This document shows positions 50,807 to 58,455 of a stretch of DNA of 60,325 bases, piece after piece. Source of the stretch: Fusicatenibacter saccharivorans (lineage in GTDB: Bacteria; Bacillota; Clostridia; Lachnospirales; Lachnospiraceae). The notes under the pieces are model-generated. The model worked only from the letters and a program-made list of their open reading frames with translations. It ran no database searches and was not told the origin of the DNA. The number at the start of each line of letters is the position of its first letter. Positions within the stretch are counted from its first letter, which is position 1. The stretch spans positions 1 to 60,325 of the forward strand of contig NZ_JADNOP010000020.1 in the NCBI RefSeq assembly GCF_015557635.1, in the 5' to 3' direction. The position numbers and the translations under genes were made by a program.

Positions 50807-51646
50807 ATGAGTTTTCACATTGTTGCAGACAGCTGCTGTGAACTGACAGCAGATATGAAAAAAAGAGGAAATATTGAAATTGCACCGCTGACCCTGGAAG
50901 TCGGTGGTGAATCCATTCTGGATGACGAAACATTTGATCAGAAGTCATTCCTAAGAAAAGTGGCGGAGTGCCCGGAATGCCCAAAATCCGCATGCCCGTC
51001 TCCGGAGTATTTCCGCACGGCATTTCTGAACGGGGCAAAGCACTGCTATGCGGTAACGCTTTCCGCACAGCTCAGCGGATCCTATAACAGTGCAGTGCTT
51101 GGAGCCAACCTGGCACAGGAAGAAGATGAGGACCTGAAAATTCATGTGTTTAATTCCAGAAGTGCATCCATCGGTGAGACACTGATTGTGAAAAAAATCG
51201 TGGAGTGTGAAGAAGCCGGTATGAGCTTTGAACGTGTAGTTGAGACAGTAGAACTCTACATCAGCACACAGCATACCTATTTTGTGCTGGAAAATCTCGA
51301 AACGTTGCGGAAAAACGGCCGCCTTTCCAAAACAAAAGCACTTGTTGCATCCGCGCTTAAGATCAAACCGGTTATGGGAGCCACACCGGAGGGCGATATC
51401 GTTCAGCTCGACCAGGCGCGCGGCATCAACAAAGCGCTGATGAAGATGGTTGATGCCGTTGTGAATGACGCACAGCATGTAGAGACAAAGACCCTCGCCG
51501 TTTCCCACTGCAACTGCCCGGAGCGCGCCGAGATGGTAAAAGAAGCCCTTCTGGAGCGCCTTGCGGTACAGGATGTCTTCGTACTCGATACCCAGGGCGT
51601 CAGCAGTATGTATGCAAATGACGGCGGAATTATCATTGCATTATAA
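50807..51646 (+). CDS. DegV family fatty-acid-binding protein
   Basis: A 279-residue two-domain DegV/FakB-type protein. N-terminal block: FHIVADSCCELTADM. Substrate-loop blocks: SACPSPEYF and AVTLSAQLSGSYNSA. C-terminal block: RKNGRLSKTKALVASALKIKP. FakB proteins hold a fatty acid for phosphorylation by FakA, whose gene is not here. The ATG at 50807 follows TGGAGGGAC. Upstream frame extension lacks family similarity. Confidence 0.92.
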   Translation: MSFHIVADSCCELTADMKKRGNIEIAPLTLEVGGESILDDETFDQKSFLRKVAECPECPKSACPSPEYFRTAFLNGAKHCYAVTLSAQLSGSYNSAVLGANLAQEEDEDLKIHVFNSRSASIGETLIVKKIVECEEAGMSFERVVETVELYISTQHTYFVLENLETLRKNGRLSKTKALVASALKIKPVMGATPEGDIVQLDQARGINKALMKMVDAVVNDAQHVETKTLAVSHCNCPERAEMVKEALLERLAVQDVFVLDTQGVSSMYANDGGIIIAL

Positions 51647-51743
51647 CTTTTCTCTTCCCTTTTTGTTGAAAATGTAGTATAATTTTCAACATGTTTGAAA
51701 GTGCCGCCGAGCACTTTTTAGAAATCAAAGGAGAAGTAGAACC

Positions 51744-52115
51744 ATGAGTCAGGAAAAAGTTGACCGCTATAAAAAGGAAAAAGCGAACCGTGAGAAAATC
51801 ATGAGACGTGAAAGATGGATCACGAGACTGGAAGTTACCGCTTTCGTCGTTGTTCTGGCTACCCTGATCGGCTGGTTCTCCGTTGCTGTTTACCAGAACT
51901 CGGTAGCAGAGAAAAAGGCGAACCGCACGAAAGAAACCACAACGATGAACGTGACGGATATTCAGAATTATCTGAGCGAGACCAACACATCCAGCGACAG
52001 CAGTGCAGATGACACCAGCGACAGCTCTGATGCTTCCGATACATCTTCGGACAGCACAGCAGATACGGCAAGTGACAGCACAGCAGATTCCATCAGCGAA
52101 AGTACAGCGGAATAA
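51744..52115 (+). CDS. Small membrane-anchored Ser/Asp-rich protein, unknown
   Basis: 123 residues: a charged helical start (VDRYKKEKANREKIMRRERW), one membrane helix (about 31-49) and an exposed tail made mostly of Ser, Asp, Thr and Ala, probably disordered. I know no domain. The tail codes use near-repeats of a GACAGC/TCCGAT kind. AAAGGAGAAGTAGAACC gives the RBS. It has its own terminator. Confidence 0.75.
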   Translation: MSQEKVDRYKKEKANREKIMRRERWITRLEVTAFVVVLATLIGWFSVAVYQNSVAEKKANRTKETTTMNVTDIQNYLSETNTSSDSSADDTSDSSDASDTSSDSTADTASDSTADSISESTAE

Positions 52116-52136
52116 GCAGAATTGTTAAAGAAAGTA

Positions 52137-52184
52137 AAAGCGCTTACCACAGACGGGAAAATCCCGGGGTGATAAGCGCTTTTG
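52137..52184 (+). terminator. Terminator
   Basis: AAAAGCGCTTA pairs with TAAGCGCTTTT, with an internal GGGA/TCCC stem. Confidence 0.9.
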
Positions 52185-52208
52185 TTATAGAGATTTAGAA
52201 AAAACTAT

Positions 52209-52294
52209 GAGAAACACGCTCCGCGAGTTTCTCAAGTTATCGCGGCAGTCGCCAAGGTCTCGTGCAGGCATGGACTTTGGCTCGTTGCCCGCGT
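52209..52294. repeat. Tandem hairpins with conserved-looking structure
   Basis: First TGAGAAAC (52209-52216)/GTTTCTCA (52228-52235). Then a nested stem: CGCGGCA (52242-52248)/TGCCCGCG (52287-52294) around GCCAAGGTC (52252-52260)/GACTTTGGC (52274-52282). There is no ORF. It lies between the ends of two convergent genes. It may be a structured 3' RNA or a repeat. Confidence 0.6.
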
Positions 52295-52300
52295 AAATTA

Positions 52301-52328
52301 AAAAACCGGAGGACATACATCCCCCGGC
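52301..52328 (-). terminator. Terminator of the cold-shock gene
   Basis: On the minus strand, CCGGGGGATGTATGTCCTCCGG is followed by TTTTTT. Confidence 0.88.
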
Positions 52329-52345
52329 CTTTCGCTTATGGTTAA

Positions 52346-52546
52346 TTAGCATTTAACAACGTTGGAAGCCTGCATTCCGCGAGCACCCTCGGTAAGATCG
52401 TAAGTAACCGCCTGACCTTCGTCAAGAGTTTTGAATCCTTCACCCTGGATAGCGGAGAAATGTACGAATACATCGTTTCCGTCTTCGCCTGTGATGAAGC
52501 CATAGCCCTTCTCTGCGTTAAACCATTTCACTGTTCCCTTGTTCAT
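52346..52546 (-). CDS. Cold-shock protein, CspA family
   Basis: A 66-residue single cold-shock domain. RNP1 is KGYGFI and RNP2 is VFVHF ([15 protein letters not shown] and DVFVHFSAI). It binds single-stranded RNA/DNA and acts as an RNA chaperone. ATGGAGGTAACTCACA precedes the ATG. The mRNA has a leader of about 180 bases with a terminator-like hairpin. Confidence 0.97.
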   Translation of the reverse strand: MNKGTVKWFNAEKGYGFITGEDGNDVFVHFSAIQGEGFKTLDEGQAVTYDLTEGARGMQASNVVKC

Positions 52547-52627
52547 TGTGAGTTACCTCCATAAAATTAAAAAATAAGCATGATGTGGGAATGCATATGT
52601 TCCCCCATAAGCGAGTGAACTTTTGGT

Positions 52628-52696
52628 AAAAAAATTCACTAGCTATTACAGATTATATTGAAGGTGAATGCTAATATAATCTCTAATAGCTAGTGA
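52628..52696 (-). promoter_or_regulatory. 24-bp inverted repeat with U tract in the cold-shock leader
   Basis: The arms at 52636-52659 and 52673-52696 are complementary with one mismatch (TCACTAGCTATTA...TAATAGCTAGTGA outer part). On the minus strand the stem is followed by seven T. It sits about 30 bases after the likely start site and 80 bases before the csp start codon, so it looks like a premature terminator or attenuator. Confidence 0.75.
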
Positions 52697-52733
52697 CCAC
52701 GTATTACATCTCAACATCTTCTCGATTGAGACT

Positions 52734-52762
52734 ATTATAATCTTGCAAATCAAAAAAGTCAA
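52734..52762 (-). promoter_or_regulatory. Sigma-A promoter for the cold-shock gene
   Basis: On the minus strand, TTGACT (52762-52757), a 17-base spacer and a perfect TATAAT (52739-52734). Confidence 0.85.
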
Positions 52763-52860
52763 GAAAAAACTCTTTATTTCAGGAAAGATTTCGTGTATTA
52801 TAAAAAGGAATAAATGGTCGGACGACGGCCAGAAGAAAAGAAAGGATCAGAGAACGTAAG

Positions 52861-54141
52861 ATGAGTATCTTAATCAAAAATGGACAGGTCATCGATCCGG
52901 CCACCCAAAAAGACGAAATCAGTGATGTTCTGATCGAAAACGGCGTTATTACACGGGTTGAAAAAGGAATCCGCGTAAAAGATGCGCAGGTAATAGATGC
53001 AAAAGGCTGCTATGTAATGCCTGGCATCATCGATATGCATGTACATCTCCGCGACCCGGGGCAGACATATAAAGAAGATATTGAAAGCGGTTCGAAAGCA
53101 GCAGCAAAAGGAGGCGTGACAACGCTGGTAGCGATGCCGAATACAAAACCGGTCATCGACAGCCCGGACCGCGTCAACTATGTAACGATCAAAGCAGACC
53201 GTTTTTCTCCGATTAATGTACTGCAGGCAGGCGCCATCACAGTAGGACAGAAGGGTGAAGAGCTCGCCGATATCGAGGGCATGGTAAAAGCCGGCATCCC
53301 GGCGATCAGCGAGGACGGAAAATCCGTTATGAACGCGCTGCTCTACAAAGAGGCCATGGAGATTGCCGCAGAGAAAAACATTCCGGTGCTGGCTCACTGC
53401 GAGGACAAGAACCTCGTAAACGGCGGCTGCATGAATGAGGATGCAAACTCGAGAGAGTGGCATCTGCCGGGCATCACAAACTCCGTAGAGAACACGATTG
53501 TTGCAAGAGATATCGTACTTGCCGTAGAGACAGGTGCACACCTGCATCTGTGCCACTGCTCGACCAAAGAGAGCGTGGATATGGTGCGTGAGGCGAGAAA
53601 GGCCGGCGTTTCGATTTCCGCCGAGGTCTGCCCGCATCACTTTACCCTCTGCAGCGACGACATTGTAAAGGGCGACACCAACTACAAGATGAATCCGCCG
53701 CTCCGTACGAAAGAGGATCTCGAGGCACTGCGCCAGGGTCTGAAAGACGATGTCTTCGATGTCATCAGCACCGATCATGCACCGCATGCGCTGACCGAGA
53801 AACAGGAGTCCTTCAAGAAAGCTCCGTTCGGCATCGTCGGACTGGAGACGAGCGTGGCTCTTACCATCACCGAACTTGTGGATACCGAGATCATCACCCC
53901 GATGCAGATGGCGGAGAAGATGAGCTACAATCCGGCAAAAATCCTGCACCTGGACAAGAAAGGTTCTCTTGCACCTGGCATGGACGCCGATGTGGTTGTC
54001 ATCGATCCGGAAGCAGAGTATGTGATCGATCCGAAGGAGTTTGTTTCCAAGGGCAAAAACACTCCGTTCGGCGGCAAGAAAGTCAAAGGAAAAGTTATGG
54101 CTACCGTATGCGGCGGCAAGATTGTATACGAAGCTGAGTAA
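52861..54141 (+). CDS. pyrC: Dihydroorotase
   Basis: A 426-residue class I zinc amidohydrolase closing carbamoyl-aspartate to dihydroorotate. The metal motif is GIIDMHVHLRDPG. Further ligands and active-site blocks: HCEDKN, HLCHCSTKESV and ISTDHAPHA. It starts the pyrC-pyrF-pyrK-pyrD run. AAGGATCAGAGAACGTAAG lies before the ATG. No PyrR attenuator could be made out in the short leader. Confidence 0.95.
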   Translation: MSILIKNGQVIDPATQKDEISDVLIENGVITRVEKGIRVKDAQVIDAKGCYVMPGIIDMHVHLRDPGQTYKEDIESGSKAAAKGGVTTLVAMPNTKPVIDSPDRVNYVTIKADRFSPINVLQAGAITVGQKGEELADIEGMVKAGIPAISEDGKSVMNALLYKEAMEIAAEKNIPVLAHCEDKNLVNGGCMNEDANSREWHLPGITNSVENTIVARDIVLAVETGAHLHLCHCSTKESVDMVREARKAGVSISAEVCPHHFTLCSDDIVKGDTNYKMNPPLRTKEDLEALRQGLKDDVFDVISTDHAPHALTEKQESFKKAPFGIVGLETSVALTITELVDTEIITPMQMAEKMSYNPAKILHLDKKGSLAPGMDADVVVIDPEAEYVIDPKEFVSKGKNTPFGGKKVKGKVMATVCGGKIVYEAE

Positions 54142-54178
54142 TTTCTATAAGAAAAGAAAGAAGAGGGAGAGTAAGCAG

Positions 54179-55108
54179 ATGATTAACAAACTGATTGCAA
54201 ACATTAAAAAAACAAATGCACCGATCGTCGTAGGTCTGGACCCGATGCTGAACTATGTGCCGGAGCACGTACAGAAAAAGGCATTTGCCGAGTACGGAGA
54301 GACACTCGAAGGAGCTGCAGAGGCCGTTTGGCAGTTCAATAAAGCGATTGTCGACGCAACATACGATCTGATTCCGGCTGTAAAACCGCAGGTTGCCATG
54401 TATGAGCAGTTCGGCGTTCCGGGAATGGCAGCGTATGAGAAGACCGTTTCCTACTGCCAGGAAAAAGGTCTCATTGTCATCGGCGATATCAAACGAGGCG
54501 ATATCGGTTCTACTTCTGAGGCGTATGCAGTCGGCCACCTCGGCCACGTGCAGGTGGGAAGCAAATCCTATGCCGGATTCCATGAGGATTTTGCAACTGT
54601 CAATCCGTATCTTGGATCTGACGGCGTAAAACCGTTCATCAAGGTCTGCAAAGAGGAGAAAAAAGGTATCTTTGTTCTGGTAAAAACCTCGAACCCGTCC
54701 AGCGGCGAGTTCCAGGACCGCATCATCGACGGACGTCCGCTGTATGAGTGGGTCGGCGAGCAGGTTGCCGCGTGGGGCGAGGAGCACATGGGCGATGATT
54801 ACAGCTATGTGGGAGCTGTTGTCGGCGCTACGTACCCGGAGATGGGCAAGGTGCTGCGTAAGGTAATGCCGAAATCCTATATCCTGGTACCGGGCTACGG
54901 TGCACAGGGCGGAAAAGGAAAAGACCTCGTTCACTTCTTCAATGAGGACGGACTGGGTGCAATCGTAAACTCTTCGAGAGGTATTATCGCTGCTTACAAA
55001 CAGGAAAAATATGCCGAGTTTGGCACTGAGAACTTTGCGGATGCTTCGAGAGCAGCTGTAAAGGATATGGTTGAGGATATCAGCGGGGCGCTTGCTGCTG
55101 CAAAATAA
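54179..55108 (+). CDS. pyrF: Orotidine 5'-phosphate decarboxylase, long form
   Basis: A 309-residue enzyme of the longer OMPDC subgroup, making UMP. It has IVVGLDPMLNYVP at the start and the catalytic DIKRGDIGSTSEAYA block (Lys-Asp pair). The C-terminal phosphate loop is in YILVPGYGAQGGKG. The ATG at 54179 follows AGGGAGAGTAAGCAG. The upstream in-frame extension overlaps pyrC and is rejected. Confidence 0.95.
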   Translation: MINKLIANIKKTNAPIVVGLDPMLNYVPEHVQKKAFAEYGETLEGAAEAVWQFNKAIVDATYDLIPAVKPQVAMYEQFGVPGMAAYEKTVSYCQEKGLIVIGDIKRGDIGSTSEAYAVGHLGHVQVGSKSYAGFHEDFATVNPYLGSDGVKPFIKVCKEEKKGIFVLVKTSNPSSGEFQDRIIDGRPLYEWVGEQVAAWGEEHMGDDYSYVGAVVGATYPEMGKVLRKVMPKSYILVPGYGAQGGKGKDLVHFFNEDGLGAIVNSSRGIIAAYKQEKYAEFGTENFADASRAAVKDMVEDISGALAAAK

Positions 55109-55215
55109 GAATACAGGGTGAAAAGCTCAGAAGGTCTGCCGGGTAGATGTTATGTCCGCCGGAGGATATTTTGGGCTTTTCGCCGATTCAAGAAAATAAA
55201 AGGAGTGTTCAGCTT

Positions 55216-55986
55216 ATGAAAATCAAGGAATGCTGTACTGTGGAAAGTCAGGAGTGCATTGCAAAAGGAATTTACAGCATGTGGATTTCCACGAAAGTGA
55301 TTGCGAAAGAGGCGAAGGCCGGCCAGTTTATTTCTCTGTTTTCGAAAGACGGCAGCCGTCTTCTGCCGCGTCCGATTTCTCTTTGTGAGATCGACCGGGA
55401 GGGAGGAAGACTTCGGATTGTCTACCGTGTGGCAGGTGCAGGAACGGAGGAGTTTTCACATCTGAAAGCGGGGGATGAGGTTGATATTTTAGGGCCGCTT
55501 GGAAATGGATTCCCGATCGAGGAAGGTAAGGGAAAACGTGTGATGCTGATGGGCGGCGGTATCGGTGTTCCGCCGATGCTGCAGACGGCGAAGGATCTTG
55601 GAACGGACACGATCATCTGCTGTGGTTACCGCGATGAGTTGTTCTTAAATGAGGAGTTTGCTGCGGCAGGCGATCTTCATATTGCAACGGAGGACGGAAG
55701 TGCCGGTGTGAAGGGCAATGTGATGGATGCGGTGCGCGAGGATCATCTGGAAGCAGATGTAATTTTTGCCTGCGGTCCGGCTCCGATGCTGCGTGCGATT
55801 AAGGCGTACGGTCTGGAAAAGGGAATTCCATGCTGGATTTCGATGGAAGAGAAGATGGCGTGCGGCGTTGGCGCATGTCTTGCGTGTGTCTGCCAGTCGA
55901 CTGAGGTGGATGGTCATTCACATGTGCACAACAAGCGGATCTGCAAGGACGGACCGGTCTTTTTAAGTACGGAAATTGAGCTGTAA
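55216..55986 (+). CDS. pyrK: Dihydroorotate dehydrogenase B, electron transfer subunit
   Basis: A 256-residue FAD/[2Fe-2S] protein passing electrons from PyrD to NAD+. It has the FAD-binding LLPRPISLCEID, the NAD-binding MGGGIGVPPMLQTAKDL and the cluster cysteines in MACGVGACLACVCQ plus ICKDGPVF. The ATG at 55216 has AAAGGAGTGTTCAGCTT upstream. A gap of about 107 bases separates it from pyrF. Confidence 0.95.
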   Translation: MKIKECCTVESQECIAKGIYSMWISTKVIAKEAKAGQFISLFSKDGSRLLPRPISLCEIDREGGRLRIVYRVAGAGTEEFSHLKAGDEVDILGPLGNGFPIEEGKGKRVMLMGGGIGVPPMLQTAKDLGTDTIICCGYRDELFLNEEFAAAGDLHIATEDGSAGVKGNVMDAVREDHLEADVIFACGPAPMLRAIKAYGLEKGIPCWISMEEKMACGVGACLACVCQSTEVDGHSHVHNKRICKDGPVFLSTEIEL

Positions 55987-56010
55987 GTGACGCGAGGAGG
56001 AGAAAAAGCG

Positions 56011-56913
56011 ATGAAGACAAGTGTGAATCTGGCGGGTGTGGAACTGAAGAATCCGGTTATGACGGCATCTGGTACGTTTGGCTCCGGCGCGGAGTACAGT
56101 GAGTTTGTGGATTTGAAGGAGCTTGGCGCGGTTGTGACAAAGGGTGTTGCGAATGTGCCGTGGCCGGGGAATCCGACGCCGCGTATTGCGGAGGTTTACG
56201 GCGGAATGCTGAATGCGATCGGACTGCAGAATCCTGGTATTGATGTGTTCTGTGAGAGGGATATTCCGTTTTTGAAACAGTTTGACACGAAGATTGTGGT
56301 GAATGTGTGTGGACGGACGACGGAGGATTACTGTGAGGTTGTGGAGCGATTGACTTCGGAGCCGGTGGATCTGCTGGAGATTAATATTTCGTGCCCGAAT
56401 GTGAAGGAGGGCGGTATTGCGTTTGGACAGGATCCGAAGGCGGTGGAGGCGATCACCAGAGAAGTTAAAAAATATGCGAAGCAGCCGATTATTATGAAAT
56501 TGAGCCCGAATGTGACGGATATTACGGAGATGGCGCGGGCTGCGGAAGCCGGCGGGGCGGATGTGCTGTCGCTGATCAATACGCTTACTGGGATGAAGAT
56601 TGATATTGAACGGCAGAAGTTTGCGATTGCGAATAAGACTGGCGGTATGTCGGGGCCGGCGGTGAAGCCGATTGCGGTGCGGATGGTGTATCAGGTGGCG
56701 CAGGCAGTGAAAGTGCCGATTATTGGTATGGGCGGTATTGCGTCGGCGGAGGATGCGCTGGAGTTTATTCTGGCGGGGGCTACGGCGGTTTCGATTGGGA
56801 CGGCGAATTTCTTTAATCCGTATGCGACTGTTGAAACGGTTCGCGGTATCGAAGAGTATATGAGAAGGCATAAGGTTGACGATATTAATTCGCTGATCGG
56901 GGCGGTGAGATAA
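56011..56913 (+). CDS. pyrD: Dihydroorotate dehydrogenase B, catalytic subunit
   Basis: A 300-residue FMN enzyme oxidising dihydroorotate to orotate. It has NPVMTASGTFGSGAEY at the start, LLEINISCPNVKEGG with the class 1 active-site Cys, LSPNVTDITEMA, and GMGGIASAEDALEFILAGA for FMN phosphate. CGAGGAGGAGAAAAAGCG gives the RBS for the ATG at 56011. It is the last gene of the pyr run and is followed by a long palindrome. Confidence 0.95.
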   Translation: MKTSVNLAGVELKNPVMTASGTFGSGAEYSEFVDLKELGAVVTKGVANVPWPGNPTPRIAEVYGGMLNAIGLQNPGIDVFCERDIPFLKQFDTKIVVNVCGRTTEDYCEVVERLTSEPVDLLEINISCPNVKEGGIAFGQDPKAVEAITREVKKYAKQPIIMKLSPNVTDITEMARAAEAGGADVLSLINTLTGMKIDIERQKFAIANKTGGMSGPAVKPIAVRMVYQVAQAVKVPIIGMGGIASAEDALEFILAGATAVSIGTANFFNPYATVETVRGIEEYMRRHKVDDINSLIGAVR

Positions 56914-56940
56914 GACGGACGGCCTCGAGCGGCTTCGCAT

Positions 56941-57079
56941 CTGCGGTGCGGCGGGCGAGAAAAAGAGGGCGGAACTGTGGCTCAGAATAGGCACGGGGAA
57001 ACGGGAACCATCCCATTTTCCTGCACCTGTTCCGGGCTCACAGTTTCTGCCCTCTTTTTCTATGCCCGCCACACCGCAG
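56941..57079. repeat. Long (about 139-base) nested palindrome after pyrD
   Basis: The outer arms, CTGCGGTG-GGCGGGC (56941-56956) and GCCCGCC-CACCGCAG (57064-57079), match with one difference. Inside, GAAAAAGAGGGC...AACTGTG (from 56959) pairs with CACAGTT...GCCCTCTTTTTC (57039-57060) with one indel. An inner GGGGAAACGGGA/TCCCATTTTCCT stem closes it. The stem totals about 40 bp. There is no ORF. It may be a super-terminator, a MITE or an RNase III target. Confidence 0.78.
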
Positions 57080-57131
57080 GCGCAAATTCCAGTGAGGTCT
57101 GGTTGTGTGGAGCTGAAACGAAGTAGGTCTG

Positions 57132-57150
57132 GATCCGCCGGGGGCGGATC
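57132..57150. repeat. Perfect small hairpin
   Basis: GATCCGCC-GGG-GGCGGATC without a T run, between the long palindrome and the NlpC/P60 gene. Function unknown. Confidence 0.6.
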
Positions 57151-57208
57151 GGCGTGAGAGTGTTGTGATGGGTGCATAGTATATAGAAAATGGAAGGTGG
57201 TATGTGAA

Positions 57209-58105
57209 ATGAAGTATGGGATCATTAAAGTGAAGCGGGCGTTTTTGTATGAGGAGAATGGGGTTGATGTGGTGGATGAGGTGTTTTTTGGATGGAGCGT
57301 GATGTGGGAAGATGAGGGGGAGTGGATTGAGGTTTGGACGCATTATGGGTATCGAGGGTGGATGGAGAGGAATTTGATTGAGGAGAAAAGCAGGGAGTGG
57401 ATGGAGGAGAGGGAAAAGGCAGGGAATACGTATGTGGTGACACGCGGGTTTGCGGATGTGATGAGAGGAGCGCGGGTGCAGGCGCGGATGTTGGAGACGC
57501 TGGGACGGGGGTGTTTTGTGGAGAAAATGGAGGAGACGGAGAATGGGTATTGCAGGGTGAAGCTGGCGAATGGGATCAGTGGGTTTGTGCCGGAGGTGGC
57601 ATTAAGAAAAAGACTGGATTCGGATCGGTTTTTGTGGGGAAAATCGGAAGAGAGGTTTTTTGTGGAGCAGGGGATTCCGGAGGGGTGGTCGGAAGAGAAG
57701 TTTCGGAGGAAGGTTGTGGAGTGTGCGAAGGGGTATCTTGGATGCCAGTACCGGTGGGGCGGGAAGGCGGCGGATGGGATTGACTGTTCGGGTGTGGTGT
57801 TTATGGTGTATTTGATGAATGGGGTTTTGATTTGGCGGGATGCGGATATCAGGGAAGGGTATCCGATGAAGGCGATCTGGAGAGAAGGGGAGGAGATGTG
57901 TCTGGTGGAGGAACGGGCGAAGGCCGGGGATCTGCTGTTCTGGAGAGGGCATGTGGGGATGTATCTGGGGGACGGCAGGTATCTGCACTGTACGGGGCAT
58001 GAGAGGGTGTTTGGGTGCAGGGTGAATAGTCTGCGGAGAGGGGATGAGGATTTTAGGGAGGATCTGGCGGAGGCGCTGAAAGGGGTTGGGAGTGTTTTTT
58101 CGTGA
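57209..58105 (+). CDS. NlpC/P60 family peptidase with SH3-like N-terminus
   Basis: A 298-residue protein. The N-terminal two-thirds resembles tandem SH3-like domains. The C-terminal NlpC/P60 domain (about 170-290) has the catalytic Cys in DGIDCSGVVF, His in WRGHVGMYLGDG and a third residue in RYLHCTG. Such enzymes cut gamma-D-Glu-diamino-acid bonds in peptidoglycan. No signal peptide is seen, which is odd for a wall enzyme, so it may act on imported muropeptides. The coding strand is unusually G-rich (many GGG, GAG, TTG codons). ATG 57209 follows GAAGGTGG. Confidence 0.85.
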   Translation: MKYGIIKVKRAFLYEENGVDVVDEVFFGWSVMWEDEGEWIEVWTHYGYRGWMERNLIEEKSREWMEEREKAGNTYVVTRGFADVMRGARVQARMLETLGRGCFVEKMEETENGYCRVKLANGISGFVPEVALRKRLDSDRFLWGKSEERFFVEQGIPEGWSEEKFRRKVVECAKGYLGCQYRWGGKAADGIDCSGVVFMVYLMNGVLIWRDADIREGYPMKAIWREGEEMCLVEERAKAGDLLFWRGHVGMYLGDGRYLHCTGHERVFGCRVNSLRRGDEDFREDLAEALKGVGSVFS

Positions 58106-58257
58106 AATATCTGGAAGCGGAAAGCGATCATATGATACAGTCCGGCGATTTTCCGACGAGTCTTATTATGGCGGACTGCAATTATCTGAAGCGGACGAAC
58201 GACACGCTGGGCCACGAGTACGGTGATCTGCTGCTGCAGCGGACGGCACGGAAGTAA
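58102..58257 (+). pseudogene. GGDEF (diguanylate cyclase) domain remnant
   Basis: A 51-codon frame starting with GTG and overlapping the preceding stop reads like the N-terminal part of a GGDEF domain (SLIMADCNYLKRTNDTLGHE, then YGDLLLQR; compare the D-NxLKxxNDxxGHxxGD pattern). The GGDEF active-site loop and the rest are missing. It is a truncated remnant, though the frame reads through cleanly. Confidence 0.72.
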
Positions 58258-58299
58258 ATAAGACATATATAATTGACATCAGGAAATATCATTTTTGTA

Positions 58300-58329
58300 T
58301 TGGTAATCCCTGAAAAAGTTTGTTATAAT
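58300..58329 (+). promoter_or_regulatory. Promoter for the alcohol dehydrogenase gene
   Basis: TATAAT (58324-58329) with an extended TGT, and a TTGGTA -35 candidate (58300-58305) at 18 bases. It overlaps the Rex-like operator. Confidence 0.7.
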
Positions 58330-58337
58330 AATAACAA
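58320..58337. promoter_or_regulatory. Rex-like operator
   Basis: TTGTTA-N6-TAACAA, matching the clostridial Rex consensus TTGTTAA-N4-TTAACAA except at the two innermost bases. It covers the -10 of the promoter, so Rex would block transcription at low NADH. Confidence 0.75.
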
Positions 58338-58455
58338 AGTCGAAAACAAAAGACAAAAGGCGGCTTAAACAGAGAGTGGAAAAACAGAAAAATCTGCTGA
58401 TCTGATCTGCCGGAGCCGCCTGATCAGAAGCAAAACAAGAAAGGGGTTCTGAACA

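Noticed and set aside
52870-53949. Minus-strand frame of 359 codons opposite pyrC
   Set aside because: Antisense shadow of a conserved enzyme gene with Cys/His/Arg-rich composition typical of shadows.
55963-57225. Minus-strand frame of 420 codons opposite pyrD and the palindrome
   Set aside because: Extremely rich in His, Arg and Asn because of the G-rich opposite strand. No domain.
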